From Dipteris shenzhenensis (lineage: Eukaryota > Polypodiophyta > Polypodiopsida > Gleicheniales), in NCBI GenBank assembly GCA_047967505.1, contig CM106540.1: 64,000 nucleotides of DNA. One strand, 5' to 3'. Made by a program: the position numbers and the translations under genes. This document shows, piece after piece, positions 53,369 to 64,000 of the stretch. Each line of letters opens with the position of its first letter. Position 1 is the stretch's first letter. The notes beneath the pieces were generated by a model. It ran no database searches and was not told the origin of the DNA. It was given only the letters and a program-made list of their open reading frames with translations.

Positions 53369-54234
53369 CACATGGATTTATAGCAACACATGCAAGCTAG
53401 GATCTCACTCAACTCTATTGGAACATTCAATGCAAAAACCCTCTACTAGAAGCACAATATGCCAACATGCAATCATGCAAAACCCCAAATTCCATTCCAT
53501 CATAGAATATCTAGAAGCAGAACGTTGCACAATGAAGTCTCCATTTGGCGCACATTGAATTTGGCCCCAAATTGGCTCTTCGTTTTGCAAGATTTGCATG
53601 GGACTACTCAATAAATCCCTCGTAACCCCCTCTTAACCATTTCCACCCAAATCAATCATGAATTTCCACGTTGACATTACCAAATAAATACAAAACAAAT
53701 TATTTTACCTTTCAATCGACAACAACCATTGCTACATCGTTCCCACATAGGGCAGGCCAAAATGCAAGTGAAGGTGAATAAATATGGAGAAAGGTAGATG
53801 AGTGAAACAAGAGGAGAGAGAAGAGATGAAAGAGGGGAAATATGAGTGGGGACGTGGCCATTTTAGAAAGACATCCTATCAAATACTTTTAATAAAGGTG
53901 GTTTGATACAAGCTACCCCTCATGTAAGGCTTACAGCTTAGTCCACACAAAGTGAAAAAGTCATTTAGGATCTCCACAAAGAGACAAAAACCGAAATCAT
54001 GACAATGGCCTAAACTACCACTAATCCTAACACTAACACCCCATTAACATGGTCAATTTGACCAAACTATGAGCTAGATTAATATTCAATTTGACCAAAT
54101 GAACTACAGTTTAAACTATGAGCTAGAATAAAAGTTTAGGGGGACATATTAACACTCTCTAATGAGCACCATCCCTTAGGACACTTGAAGGGCCAAAAAG
54201 GGAAAAAAACCTTTTAAACAAGGTTGAACTATGT
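53369..54234. other. No gene recognised; left flank of the Helitron
   Basis: A/T-rich, no domain. The words TTTGACCAAACTATGAGCTAGA and a similar copy lie near 54058 and 54106. The 3' terminus of the Helitron should be near here, but I could not fix a CTAG-ending hairpin. Confidence 0.4.
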
Positions 54235-54328
54235 TCAGTTGTCCTGCCTCAGGTGTTCCACTATATGGGCCGATATGATTTTGTTTGTGCTTTCTTGTGA
54301 CTTCTTTGAACCTTTTTTGTTTTTGTTT

Positions 54329-54950
54329 TTACAAGTTAGTGTGGATGATTGAGTGGTCTGACCAATAGACGTGCACCGACCTTGCTGTTTCATCGTTGTT
54401 TGTTGATGTTGTCCAAATGTGGTCAATAGTGCTTCCATGGATAGTTGTTGGTGTATGCACCAGCTGTTGCATGTGTATGGATTCCATGTATTGCCTCAAG
54501 GTTGTTGTGCTTTTGCATTTGGAGTGGTAGTCAATGTTGAAGTCTCCTAGTGCATACGTCTCCATCCCTGGTGGGACTGAGAGAATCTATTTTTCTAGTG
54601 TATCGCAAAGTTTTTTGTGTTTGCTCTTGGGTGCTTGTAAACATTTATGATAGCTACCAGTTTCCCTTTTTTTGGGTGCAATGTCATGAGCATGCACTCG
54701 CATTCTTGTTCGAATATTTTGTGCACATGTAGGACTTGAATAGACTCGTGGTAATATGTGGCTAGCCCTAGCCCCTCCGTCATTTGCGACGTGTGAGAGT
54801 TTTGGAAGTGCGACATGGCTGGTAGATGTCGTGTGCATTTTGTGCAAGCAACGAACCATTGCGCCCATTAACACGGTAGTGTGCAAGATATCTTGTTTGT
54901 GTGCCTTGTGTTGAGGCTTTGTATGTGGCACATGTTAACTGCTACGTCGG
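54329..54950 (-). pseudogene. Apurinic-like endonuclease domain
   Basis: Just past the helicase the sequence reads, in an adjacent frame, VAVNMCHIQSLNTRH, a typical opening of a CR1/L2-type endonuclease. GLGLATYYHESIQVLHVHK and LVAIINVYKHPRANTKNF follow, then after a frame change ALGDFNIDYHS (the GDFN.D catalytic block), HGSTIDHIWTTS and VYWSDHSII (the SDH block). Order and spacing are right for an EN domain of about 200 residues. At least one stop and one shift disable it. It seems to be the C-terminus of the Rep-helicase polyprotein, since helicase and EN are separated by only a frame change. Confidence 0.75.
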
Positions 54951-55787
54951 TTCTTTCGAACCCCTCAAACACCACCTCGATTCTTCCCTCAAGTGACACA
55001 TTTCTTGTAGCACTGTGCGGTCCACCTTGATGTTGCTGTGTTGAAGTGTTTGCAGTAGGTACAGGTTCCTTGGATCGCGTATGCGAGAAAGTGCTGTGTA
55101 GACAAGCCCATGTGTGTGGATGTTGGAGGGATCAAATGCCAGAGCTCCCAATGTTAGCCCTTGTGCTCGGTGAATAGTTCTTGTTGCGAATGCTAGCTGA
55201 ATGGAGAATTGTTTGTGGCACCCTGTGTTGAAGTGGTTGTTCCCAATTTGGAACTCCCTAGTGATTTTCATTACTAGATTCCATCTTCTTGATGTCTCGT
55301 AGACATGGTTGTTGCTATGCTCAGTGCGTGCTCTGCTACCAGCAGGGATGTCTATCAGCTTTATCCACACTATAGGTAGTTTGGTGGCGGTGTTACATCC
55401 TTTGAACCATCCATCCGCCCCATTGACAATACTGTCCGCAATGTCGAAGTTGCTAGAGCAAATTTCAACCAGCATCCCCTCCTTGAGCTTGAGTTTCTGG
55501 TGTAGCCCTCTAGTCTTTCGTGGGTCCGAAGGTATGCTTGCCCTTTTGTTGCATGTTTTGTGTTTGTGGTCTGTGGCCAGTAGGATGTGCTCCGTTCCTT
55601 GGGTTGCTTCATAAACATAGTCATTGTGATAGTCTTTTGCAGCATTGGTGTTGAACAAGTGTGGGTTTGTTTCCTTGTGCGGTACGGGACTCATATGTGC
55701 CTCATTTAGGACTGTTATGTCGTCCTCTATTTGTTCTCCCAGATGGATTCTATTAGTGTCTAAAGGAATGGCCCTAGCCTTTGGCAC
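54942..55787 (-). pseudogene. Helitron helicase, C-terminal part
   Basis: An open frame of 281 codons. Contains LKLKEGMLVEICSSNFDIAD and the PIF1/RecD-like end block QLAFATRTIHRAQGLTLGAL, LVYTALSRIRDPRNLYLL. This is the SF1 helicase motif region near the C-terminus of Helitron helicases. The front of the domain lies upstream in other frames. Confidence 0.85.
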
Positions 55788-56640
55788 ATTGGTCTACTCA
55801 GTCCATAGTATTGGATGTGGGTTCCCCAGCAAGAGCCAAGTATGTTGTTGTTCTTTGAGTGCTAGGAGAATATCCAAGAGTCCTTCATGGGGCTTGCTTG
55901 GCAGAGGTCTCCACAGAGTAGTACGTCCACCCCTCTGAATGGGGCATCGTGGTTGTGCTTTATTTCTCGCATGCGCATATAGCAGCGGAAAAAGTGTTCA
56001 ACCCAATGAACAAAATTTTGTCAATTACTATATGGTCAATGTTCTTGTACATTGCAGATAGTGTTTGGAGTTTCTCTGCTGAGAGGGCAACATACAAAGT
56101 TGCTAGTAGTGGTAGGTGGAGCGTAGCGTGTATAGTGCTCCCCCCAATGCCACATGCTGCTTTGCCGGTGTATGCCATTAGCAGTGCGTGAGTGAGCTCA
56201 GTGTTTGAAGTTTGGTTGTACGAATAGAGTCAAAGTACGGCTTCCACAATCAATGGCAAAAGTCTTCCCGAACCTTGCATTGCCAGACAGGAAAAGCATG
56301 ATGCTTTTCGCTGGCCTGTTTCTTTTCTTCAGCAAAATGTCATCGATTATTGTGTGCTATTTGGTGCTTGTTTTCCAATACATGTCGTAGTACGCTTCTT
56401 TTGGCATGACATGTTGTGGACACTGCAGTGGGTTCAGGAGTTCCCTGGGTCTTTGGTGGTGTGCCATCTTGTCCCGTAGGTTGAATTTCTCTAACCTTGC
56501 ATTGCCGGATGCCCGTTTCCCCGCGCGATGTTGTTGTGCTTATGCTTTTGGCTTGGTTGATGTTGCTGTACATTTTCAAGTTAAAGAAGATTCTCTCATT
56601 GTTTGCTAATCTCATCCTTATTGGCACTGTGCAGGTCACG
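55788..56640 (-). pseudogene. Helitron helicase, N-terminal part with Walker motifs
   Basis: Frames read IMLFLSGNARFGKTF (Walker A, G.A..GKT, about 56256-56300) and VDVLLCGDLCQASPM (motif III-like GD..Q, near 55890-55932). A stop follows the Walker A block and the segment changes frame several times before 55787. Confidence 0.75.
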
Positions 56641-56787
56641 CCACATTGGGTTCATGTCATTCAGATAGTGCTCGGTTCCGTGGAATGGTAGGAGCAGCAA
56701 ACATTGCTTGCTGAAATGGTCCTCTAGTTTTGTTTGAGCGTTGTAGTTGTTGAAGCAAACCACCTTTATTCATTTCCTTGGGCGTGC

Positions 56788-58320
56788 CTACCCGTTGGTG
56801 ATGTTGTAGTTGTTGGCATACATTGCTAGGCACGTGCTTGTTAGGTGGTTCCCTCTTTTGGCATACTTTGTGATGATGTCGTCAAAGAATATGTTCGTGC
56901 TCATGGGGTCCATCCTTTGTAGCTCGCTGCATCTTTTCAACAACAGTGTCCTCTCCTCAATTGGGCTAGTGTTAAAGTAGATGAACTCCCTAGTTGCGCT
57001 TGTCAGTGGCAGTGACAAGCACAGGTTTTTATCAATTTTAGTGATGTACGATGTGCAGTATGACGCTGCCCTGTGTGGGTTGAGCACAAATTGGATGTCC
57101 CTGTTAGCTCCCCAAAGACTTGATATTGCAACATTGAAGCTATTAGTGTATATGTCCTTTGGGTCCCTTTTTAAGAAAATAGATGGCTCTGTGATGCTGC
57201 TGCGAAGCGCTTGAGTGTATGTCTCATTTGAAAGTTGTAGCTTTTCAAGGAATTGGGTGTACCCTAGTGTGATTGTTCCCTTGTTTAGCAAAGTAGAGCT
57301 TATGAGTTTGTAGTTCCTCTTGTAGTTGCTTGCATTTGAGCTGCCGTGCAACAGGTGCAACAGCTTCGTCTCCCCAAGCGGAGGGCGGGGAAGCCAAACC
57401 GGCACATTTTCTTGTTTCTCTTGCAAGTTTTCTTATGGTTGTGCGTCTGTGCATCCCTTAGAAGTGACGTGAGCTTGTTGCTGTCTGTGGTGATGTGGCT
57501 GTCGACAAAGTTCTTCAAAGCAACTTCCTTGCTTCGTCTGAGAATTGGTGCCCCGACTATCCACAGCAACCCATGATCATGCTGGCTGCCCCGGTTTTGG
57601 AATTCTGTGACAAAGAAGAAATCTTCCATCTGCCCCAGCATAGTGTCGTCTTCCTGCAGCAAGGTCTTCATTTCTCAGAACCTGTGTGTGTAGAACTGAG
57701 CAGTTGTGATAGGGTCAGAATGGACCATGTGTTGTAGATCCCTGCTACTTGCTGTCTCCAAATTACATTGTTTGACTTGGGCGAGGGCGCCTAGGCATCT
57801 CAACAAAGGTGTCTAGCATTTCTCGACTGTCGAGAAAGTCACAAAGAATGTGGGGGGCCCTAGTTGTCTAAGCATCGCGAAAATGTTTTGCTTGAGCCCT
57901 CTTTTGTAGTCTACAAACGTGCGCAAGTAGAGAAGTCCTTGTAACCTATCCTGGATTGTAGCAGTTGCTCTATGTTCATGTCAACCAATGCATTCCGTGC
58001 ATGCAGTACTACCTTTTGTAGCTTCGCTTTCCTCATCCGGACCCAACTGGTTGACAAGACCTGTTGCACCAGCACTTTCATGCATTTGAAGAATAGGTTC
58101 TCTTGGTTGAATGCGAAGCGGTGATCCCTGTGCCTTATCTCCCACTTTGCGATGTCTTGGTAACTTTGTTCCCTGGTTTTCTTGTACGCCCTCTTTTGCC
58201 TGTAAAATAGAGTGGGGAAGCCCAACTCCGCGCAATGCTCATCGAAGAAAAGGTCTAGAGGCTTGAACCCTTCAGAAGGTGCGACCAAAGCCTGTGCACC
58301 AATGTGTCTGTGCAATTTGT
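56788..58320 (-). pseudogene. Helitron Rep (HUH endonuclease) domain
   Basis: Initiator of rolling-circle transposition. From right to left: LDLFFDEHCAELGFPTLFYR, DHRFAFNQENLFFKCMKVLV, then FFVTEFQNRGSQHDHGLLW with the HUH residues H-D-H at 57573-57581, QTHNHKKTCKRNKKMCRFGF, RDPKDIYTNSFNVAISSLWG, and AASYCTSYITK with two tyrosines in the position of the catalytic pair. At least three frames are needed, so it is broken. Confidence 0.85.
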
Positions 58321-59640
58321 GTTCTCGTCTTTATTGGGACATGCATTGCCAATCGTACCGTTGGTTGAGCCCTCGTTGCTGTGGAGGCTTGCAATGTGCT
58401 GGCTCCATTGCGTGTTGATTTTGATGTTGTTCTCCTTGTATAAAGGCGTGGGAAGGAGCTCTTGCAATGCGCGCATGGTGCTTGTTGGTCGCACCAACCC
58501 GCTAATGTAGTGTTTGTACTGCAGGCGTCACTTTACAATGATCGCTATTGTGGCGCTGTCGTCTATGAAACGTGGTAGCACATTTTGCACTTTGTCGGTG
58601 TCCGTAAACACATGCACTACACTGTCGTGCAGTCCCAACTGGCCCTTGTACATCAGCTCACGGATTTGAGCAAACGGTATTCATATCGAGACTAGTCGCT
58701 CCTCGACCTTGTTCAAGGTGGAGGTGTATTTTGTCCTCTCAGGAAATGGCATGGTGTGGGATGAGAACTTTGGCGAAAGCCTGTTGGCAATGTGGCAATA
58801 GCACAGTGCGCACAACCTGGCCCTCAATCGACGTGTGGCTGGAGCAGAGTCCATGCTCTTGCATGAATGCCTCATGGATGTCATTGGCTAGTCTAGTCTT
58901 GCTCGTGAAGCACAAGAACCCACAACAGATGCACTCCGTGCTTGGTGTGTCTTCAAATTTCCGCAAGAAATGCCTGCGTGCTTTGGTGCTGGGCGTGTTG
59001 CCATCATTATTGGGCTGTATTCTATCAGGTAGCATTTGTCAGACGTAGTACGCTGCGGGATGGCATGCATTTCTTCTCGCTGCAAGATGCCTTGTTGTGC
59101 GGCCCTGCTTTGGATCCTGTAGATTTTGTTGTGTGTGCTTTCCTTCAGGCTTCTCATTCAGATAAATGGTTGTGATTTCTGTTGCAGCCTTGCTCGAGTG
59201 GGCGTGTATGAGGACAACTAGCCTTTGCTCATCCACGTTCTCCTAGTTCATGTATGCTTGTTTGCCCCTTGCCCTAAGCAGTGGCTCAACTGTGCTGGGG
59301 TTGTTTGCCTCGTTCAACAGAAGCAAATGTGTATTTCCTCCACATGTGTCGCCCACACTAATAGTCTCGATGCTCCTGGAGTTGTTTAGTATGAGAAGGT
59401 TGAAGCAGTCGTGGAACTTGCCATGGAAAATCTGAAGGCAACTAGTTGCCATCGGGCGCATGCATGGCATACTACGAAACAACACAGCAATGATGTCCCT
59501 TTGCTGGCCCACGTCTTCGGTGTTCTTTTTAGCTACCTTGTTTGTTGCACTGGCGTGAAACATCACCATGTCTCGTTGAACATGCATCTAGGAGGTCTAG
59601 TGGAGAGATTGCAGGGTAAATGTGGGCAATGCAGTTGAGG
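58321..59640 (-). pseudogene. Helitron N-terminal region
   Basis: Frames include LNKVEERLVSI*IPFAQIREL, MYKGQLGLHDSVVHVFTD and NLLILNNSRSIETISVGDTC. The first two match the conserved segment (LN..EE.LVS...PF..I..L..GQ.G) found before Rep in Helitrons (DUF6570-like). Cys-rich pieces (CICCGFLCFTSKTRLANDIH) may be a zinc finger. Heavily frameshifted. Confidence 0.6.
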
Positions 59641-60292
59641 ATGTTGGTGTTGGCTGGCTAGATCACGATGAATGAAGGATCTGGGCATGATCCATTCAAC
59701 AAGTCAAGGGGGAGAGTCGCCATTTGTTATGCCAAACCTATAAGGCCACCATGCTTTGGGGCAGGCATTCCATGTAAGGGCGAGGGGACACGCTAGCTTG
59801 TGTGCGAGGAGTGCGCGCTCAAAGACGTTGCAGAAGAAGAGTTATCAGTGTGGCCGGGCACAGTTTGTAGAAATACAATCAACGTGTTTTTATTTGCTTC
59901 GAGGGAGACCTTGCATACAAGGGCGGTAGCAGTGCTTCGGGGGGGGGAGGGGGTGGGGGGGGATTTTTGTGTAAGGGGAGTGTGTGCTTGGAGATATTTT
60001 GAGATAAGTTTCTTAAGCATGGCATGCGAAAGTTCGCAAAAAACAAACAATGGCTCGAGCGCCCTCTTGTTGGAGCCGTAATTGAAAAGTAGTTGCTTTC
60101 TAGATTTTGGACATAAAAAGAGAAAGGGGAGCGGCCACCTTTGCTTTATTAGTGGGTTTACTTACAAGGGGGAGTTTTGTTTGTGCAAAGGGCACACACA
60201 TTCGAGAAGGGTTGCTCACATGAAGGGCATATATGTACAAAACACAAAAGGACAGATGCTCAAAGGGAGAGCATCATGTTGGGGGACTAGTG
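59641..60292. other. Spacer between the RPA-like gene and Rep
   Basis: No domain found. Includes a G-rich run at 59938-59960. Confidence 0.4.
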
Positions 60293-61697
60293 TCAAGCAC
60301 TAGCTACAAATGCTGTCATGTACCCAGCACTATTAATGGTGAACTCCTCGGACGGTTTCTTCTCAAACAGTAGGTTCCTGGTGGCTACAATGCTGTGGTT
60401 GTGAAACTCAATGAATGGGTAATGGAGCTTTAGGACATCATCAACATGGGCACCACGGATTTGTATGGCAACCTGGAGGCCATCACGATTCACAACACAC
60501 CCTTTCAGGCAAGGGACACGGTGGACAACTTGTGGACTGTCACAGCTGTAGCAAAAGGGTCGTTGTGGGTCCTAGCTAACTTTGGAACCCCCGCAGCTAC
60601 TGCACTGGAACTCCACGAGAGGGCTGTTCAAACTTATGAAATGCAGAACGCTGGTGACCTGCAACGAAACATCCAGCAGTGGTTACTAGTAGTGTTTCTG
60701 ATTGTGCAACATGGTGAGGCTAGCTTTCCATACCTTCTTCCCATAGCCCAGCTGGGAAACCTGGCTGGCAAATGTCTCCTCCAAAGTAGTTCGTAGAGCC
60801 CCCTCCGGTATTGACACAAGTATTGTGAAGTCAAAGATTCCCAAGGTGTGCCTAGCGCGCATGTATGATATGTTCTTCGCCACATACATGACAATGCTGT
60901 CGTCCATGAACTCTTGCACCAAGCTTGCAAGCGTGTGTTTTTTGTTCGCCACAAAAGTCAGCTGGCTGTGAAAAGAAAGGGTTTTGTCAAGCTGGGGTGC
61001 ATAAGAGTGGTGTATGTGCTACGTGTAGGTGCACGGGAGGTCTTGCCGTGGCACAATCTTCTGGGTTTGGCCCATCGGCAACAATGATTTCGTCAGAAGG
61101 TGGGCCGTCCAAGTCAACTTTGACAACAACGAATGCAACAGTGGTCATCAGTGAAACAAATGAAGCTTTGGTGCTCTCTACCTCATTCGCTGCCTAAGGT
61201 CCATATGCTCATATTGCCTTCTCAGGGACAAACGAAATGTCGCCATCAAAAGGCTCTCCCTTCAGGATTGTTGTTGTTGTGTCCACATGTAGAGATATGA
61301 AAGCGGTGCCACCTTCGTCGTCGCCTTTCTTGGTGATAGCGGGACCCTCGATACGAAAGAACCCATCGACTTGGAGAACGTCCTTAAGTTTTGAAACGAA
61401 AGCGTGCGAGACATGGAGAGTTATGGTTTCACAAGACTGTGAGTCTGTCAAGTCTGCTTGCATGAAAATTGGGTACGACACATCCTTTGCTTTCAAAGTG
61501 CCATACTTGGTTAACACCTTCCCCTCGAAGGCGAAGCGGTATGGCACATACTCGGACAAGGCCTCAATGGACAGAATTGGGAGGTTGTTGGAGTGCAAAA
61601 AATTTGCATCGAGCGGCACAACTGCGTTCAGAGATTGTGGCATAACAACAAATACGTTGTCAAAGTCTGGGAGGGCTATGGTCATTGCCGCGATCAA
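60293..61697 (-). CDS. RPA1-like single-strand DNA-binding protein of the Helitron
   Basis: Likely a multi-exon or partly decayed gene. The first part (61697-61209, 162 codons) reads like an OB fold: VPYRFAFEGKVLTKYGTLKA then ETITLHVSHAFVSKLKDVLQ and GFFRIEGP. Further parts read VAFVVVKVDLDGPPSDEIIV, LASLVQEFMDDSIVMYVAKN after a good acceptor (TTCTTTTCACAG near 60966), and a zinc-ribbon FQCSSCGGSK...FCYSCDSP like that of the RPA70 C-terminal domain. The last open frame ends at 60293. One TAG lies in the zinc-ribbon, so it is probably a pseudogene. RPA would coat single-stranded DNA during transposition. Confidence 0.6.
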
Positions 61698-61700
61698 TCA

Positions 61701-62750
61701 TTGGGGGAACGGTGGAGCTTGCTGGTGAGAATCATGCAAGACCATGTGTGAGTGGTGAATTGATTAGCCGACGCTGTGCAATCCTACTTTAATTCATTGC
61801 ATGTAATTATTAACACTCATTATGCGAGAAAGTGCTTTTTAACTCCTCATACTCTTCGCTTGTTAAAGTTTATGCTTTCCAGTGCACAAATTACTGAAAC
61901 AGTTAATTGAAAGAAGCTCCAAAGTGTTTTCTTTTATTGGGTTATGCTGTGGGCACATTAATTTCCAATACCAAGGCCTTGTATCCAAAACTTTGTGGGC
62001 TAGTGCATGGTTCAAAAGAGGAGATCCCCTGCATATTTGATCCTGATACACAATGAGCTTAGAAGTCAGCCAACAAAATGCAACGGCAGAGTTAGTGTTT
62101 TGCTTGAAAAGCGGACGTAACTACGTTGTGAACACGACTGCTGCAAATGGAAACTCATGCAAACAAAGCATGCAGTCGAAGAAACGTGAAATGACGATGA
62201 AGCGAGGCAAAGTGGGAATGGAACTAAATCCGCTCTCGACACGCATTAGTCCATGCAGACGCTACGGGCCACATGCATTTGCACCGACAACAATTAAACT
62301 ATTGTCGAGCAACAAATGAGAGGGCGGGCACTTAGCCGGCACGAAAAATCCACGTGGCCCAAAACGCCAAATAAATAACACTAAATTCATTTTTACTTTG
62401 ATGGGTGTGGCCTTCACTATGATTTGCACCCACGGTAGGCCAAAAACAAGATGAATTGCAACTTATAGGTCCCACCTGAAAGAAAGCAAAGAGGGAGGGT
62501 TGTAGAGAAGGAGATACCCAAAGGGGAAGTGAGGGCTGAAGAAGGCGAAGAGGGAGGACTGTAGAGAAGGGGCCCAAGAAGGAAACGAGGCACTGATGTT
62601 GACAGCACCGAAGATCCTTTGGAAAGAATAGTCGAATAAGCCTCTGAAAAAGAAGACCACACATACTGTCGATTTTCTCTTTTGTGAAATGGCTAAGGTG
62701 CATTTCACTCGAGTCAATAAAAATATGTGCCGCCTCTTAAAGCGATTCAC
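61701..62750. other. No gene recognised; right flank of the Helitron
   Basis: The 5' end of the Helitron (TC) should lie here or slightly left. I found no unambiguous terminus. Frames are short and without domains. Confidence 0.4.
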
Positions 62751-62754
62751 ACAC

Positions 62755-62962
62755 GTTTGCGCACCCTTTCGCCAAAAAATGTTGTGGAGTCTGACCTATG
62801 CTCGGGAAAAAGTGTGGGCGGCCTCAACGCGGAGCCCAAGTTGGTGTCTGGGTTACTTAGGCCAATCCATGCGCCCACAGGAATTGAACTTGGGACCACT
62901 GGCTGAAAGAATGAGAGCTTTACCAACTGGACATACTTATTTTGGTGATACTTGTATGGAGC
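62755..62962 (-). mobile_element. tRNA-derived SINE candidate
   Basis: On the minus strand: CCAGTTGGTAAAGCTC (box A region), then about 33 bp later AAGTTCAATTCCTGTGGGC (box B, one base off GGTTCAATTCC). A unique body of about 150 bp follows (GGCCTAAGTAACCCAGACAC and onwards), ending near an A/T-rich stretch. Acceptor stems do not pair, so it is not a tRNA gene. Confidence 0.55.
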
Positions 62963-63082
62963 GTAGAAGAAACATCCGCCCGGTTGTGAGTAGGCAACCG
63001 GGCGTCTGCTTCAGATCAAGGTGGACGATGGTTGTGGGTGCGTGGACGGGTGTGAAACCCCCCTAAGTCCAACCGGTGGAAA

Positions 63083-63102
63083 GGGGGGGGGGGGGGGGGG
63101 GG
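63083..63102. repeat. G20 homopolymer
   Basis: Twenty consecutive G residues; length may be inaccurate in any assembly. Confidence 0.85.
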
Positions 63103-63205
63103 CAAACAACAAAAGAAGAGGGGGTTCAAATCCAACAAAAATATGCTTGATAAACAACGACAGTTGAGGAAAGTCCGGGCGGTGGGAATACGCGACCGTT
63201 ACTCT

Positions 63206-63262
63206 CACACACACACTCTCTCTCTTCGTGTTGTTGAGACACACACACTCTCTCTCTTTCTG
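63206..63262. repeat. CA/CT microsatellites
   Basis: Two runs of CACACACA followed by CTCTCTCT, just ahead of a candidate first exon; such repeats are common in plant 5' UTRs. Confidence 0.85.
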
Positions 63263-63403
63263 CCTGTGCATTAGCTGCTGCAAACACAAGCCTTCTTCCT
63301 TCCCCTCCTCATCTCCCTCGCTATTTTCATCCTTCCATCCTAACTGCCTACCTCCCCCTCCATCCATTATGTCCCTCCCCTGACTCTCTCCACTCCCTCC
63401 GCC

Positions 63404-63574
63404 ATGGCAGCGGCCGCCACCGCTCACATACCCTCCTCCACCTCCACCTCTGCCCTCTCCGCCTCTCTTTGTACGCTCTCTACCTCCTTCCCCCTTTTCG
63501 TCTTGCTTTTGGTCCTTTTCTCGCTCGCAACCTGCCAGTTTTTGTCCCAACCCAAAATAGGAGTTGCATTTCTA
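63404..63574 (+). CDS. Possible first exon of a gene leaving the window
   Basis: ATG in GCCGCCATGGCAGCGG, a strong plant start context. It encodes MAAAATAHIPSSTSTSALSA, Ser/Thr/Ala-rich with no acidic residue, as in chloroplast transit peptides. A possible donor GTACGC lies at 63471; without splicing the frame ends at a TAG after about 56 codons. In a second frame the region to 63834 stays open (LPVFVPTQNRSCISIVGNLE). No domain identified; the call rests on start context and composition only. Confidence 0.3.
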
Positions 63575-64000
63575 TAGTAGGGAACTTAGAAGGAAACAAT
63601 GCAGTTGATGGTAATCAGAGGCCTAACAAGATAAGAATTTGTGAGCCTGCTGATTTTATGTGGGCTCAGCTTCCTCGTTCCCCAATGCGCGCACATGCGA
63701 CGCTAACGCGAATCCGTCTGCAACGTCTTAATATGCTTAATGTCAAATACAATCTCTCAAGCAGATCAATCAAATATGCGCTGTCTCTCTTCACCAATCT
63801 TAAACTTGCCTGCTGCAGATCCGAACGGGAATAGGAATGCGGGTGATGTATCAGGCTCTCCAGAGGTAATTAGATTGTAATCGATTGTTAACGTCTCCTG
63901 TGCAAATCGTATCCGTGCTTAGAAAAATATTGGGCTCCTCATTATGACAGAGACGGCAGAAAGGTATCACCGAGGTGGAAAGTGTCCTAAATCGATCATT
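63575..64000. other. Window end, probably intron or further exon of the same gene
   Basis: An open frame on plus runs to 63834 without a recognised motif. Nothing else can be supported before the end. Confidence 0.3.

Larger units (their letters stand above)
54235..61700 (-). mobile_element. Helitron with RPA, Rep-helicase and endonuclease (decayed)
   Basis: All parts read on the minus strand in the order RPA-like protein (61697-60293), N-terminal region (59.6-58.3 kb), Rep with HUH motif (58.3-56.8 kb), PIF1-type helicase (56.6-54.94 kb) and apurinic-like endonuclease (54.95-54.3 kb). RPA genes are typical of plant Helitrons, whereas a C-terminal endonuclease is the mark of the Helentron branch known mainly from animals. 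Frameshifts show that the copy is dead. Both termini are unresolved; the limits given are those of the coding parts. Confidence 0.75.

Noticed and set aside
54058-54240. Helitron 3' terminus with hairpin and CTAG end
   Set aside because: Several CTAG words and a weak AAAAGG/CCTTTT pair occur, but none has the required short GC-rich hairpin at the right distance, so no terminus is called.
62892-62950. Functional tRNA gene
   Set aside because: A/B boxes exist, but acceptor and anticodon stems do not pair; better explained as a SINE head.
63011-63550. 179-codon minus frame with Gly/Arg/Glu repeats
   Set aside because: Antisense of a pyrimidine-rich 5' UTR and a G20 run; no domain.

Overview
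This is nuclear DNA of a land plant with a large, repeat-rich genome. The evidence is a protein gene split by GT-AG introns, LTR retrotransposons primed from initiator-Met tRNA (TGGTATCAGAGC), LTRs with plant-type TATA boxes, L1-like LINEs, tRNA-derived short elements and a Helitron with an RPA-like gene. The species cannot be named from the sequence; a fern, lycophyte or gymnosperm-sized genome would fit. No rRNA gene, CRISPR array or bacterial operon is present.

Layout. 1-5.4 kb: decayed sequence with a LINE zinc-knuckle scrap and a duplicated Copia RT scrap. 5.4-17.4 kb, minus strand: a four-exon gene that I read as a plant homologue of BORCS8/MEF2BNB (BLOC-1-related complex subunit 8). 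Its second intron is about 10.8 kb and holds a Gypsy element (6789-10451, TSD GTGAT), a 5'-truncated LINE, a LINE ORF1 and a Copia LTR. 17.7-19.1 kb: Copia pol remnant (minus). 19.1-24.5 kb: microsatellites, one copy of an unnamed about 1.4 kb repeat with a two-segment membrane ORF beside it, and a long imperfect inverted repeat. 24.9-33.6 kb: an L1-like LINE (minus) split by a young Gypsy element (26071-32900, TSD AGTAT, 990/993-bp LTRs) that has an RNase H ORF upstream of gag. 34.5-37.3 kb: the second, inverted copy of the 1.4 kb repeat, bounded by about 200-bp direct repeats. 37.4-42.7 kb: two Gypsy gag remnants tail to tail, one interrupted by a gag-only Copia-type element (38046-40712, TSD AATAA). 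42.9-47.8 kb: a 361-bp tandem repeat and a decayed coding tract of unknown origin. 48-53.4 kb: simple sequence and a broken Gypsy gag-PR-RT. 54.2-61.7 kb, minus strand: a Helitron relic encoding, in order, an RPA-like protein, Rep (HUH), PIF1-type helicase and a C-terminal apurinic-like endonuclease. 62.7-63.0 kb: a tRNA-derived SINE candidate. 63.4 kb to the end: possible first exon of a gene that continues outside the window.

How the parts work together. Only the BORCS8-like gene, and perhaps the gene starting near 63.4 kb, look like host genes. The rest is a nest of mobile elements. Three LTR insertions have perfect 5-bp target duplications, which fix their boundaries and order. Two of those three lack most of pol, and the third never shows a pol, so all three would need proteins supplied in trans. 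The two most unusual objects are the endonuclease-bearing Helitron and the RNase H ORF, still open, upstream of a Gypsy gag.
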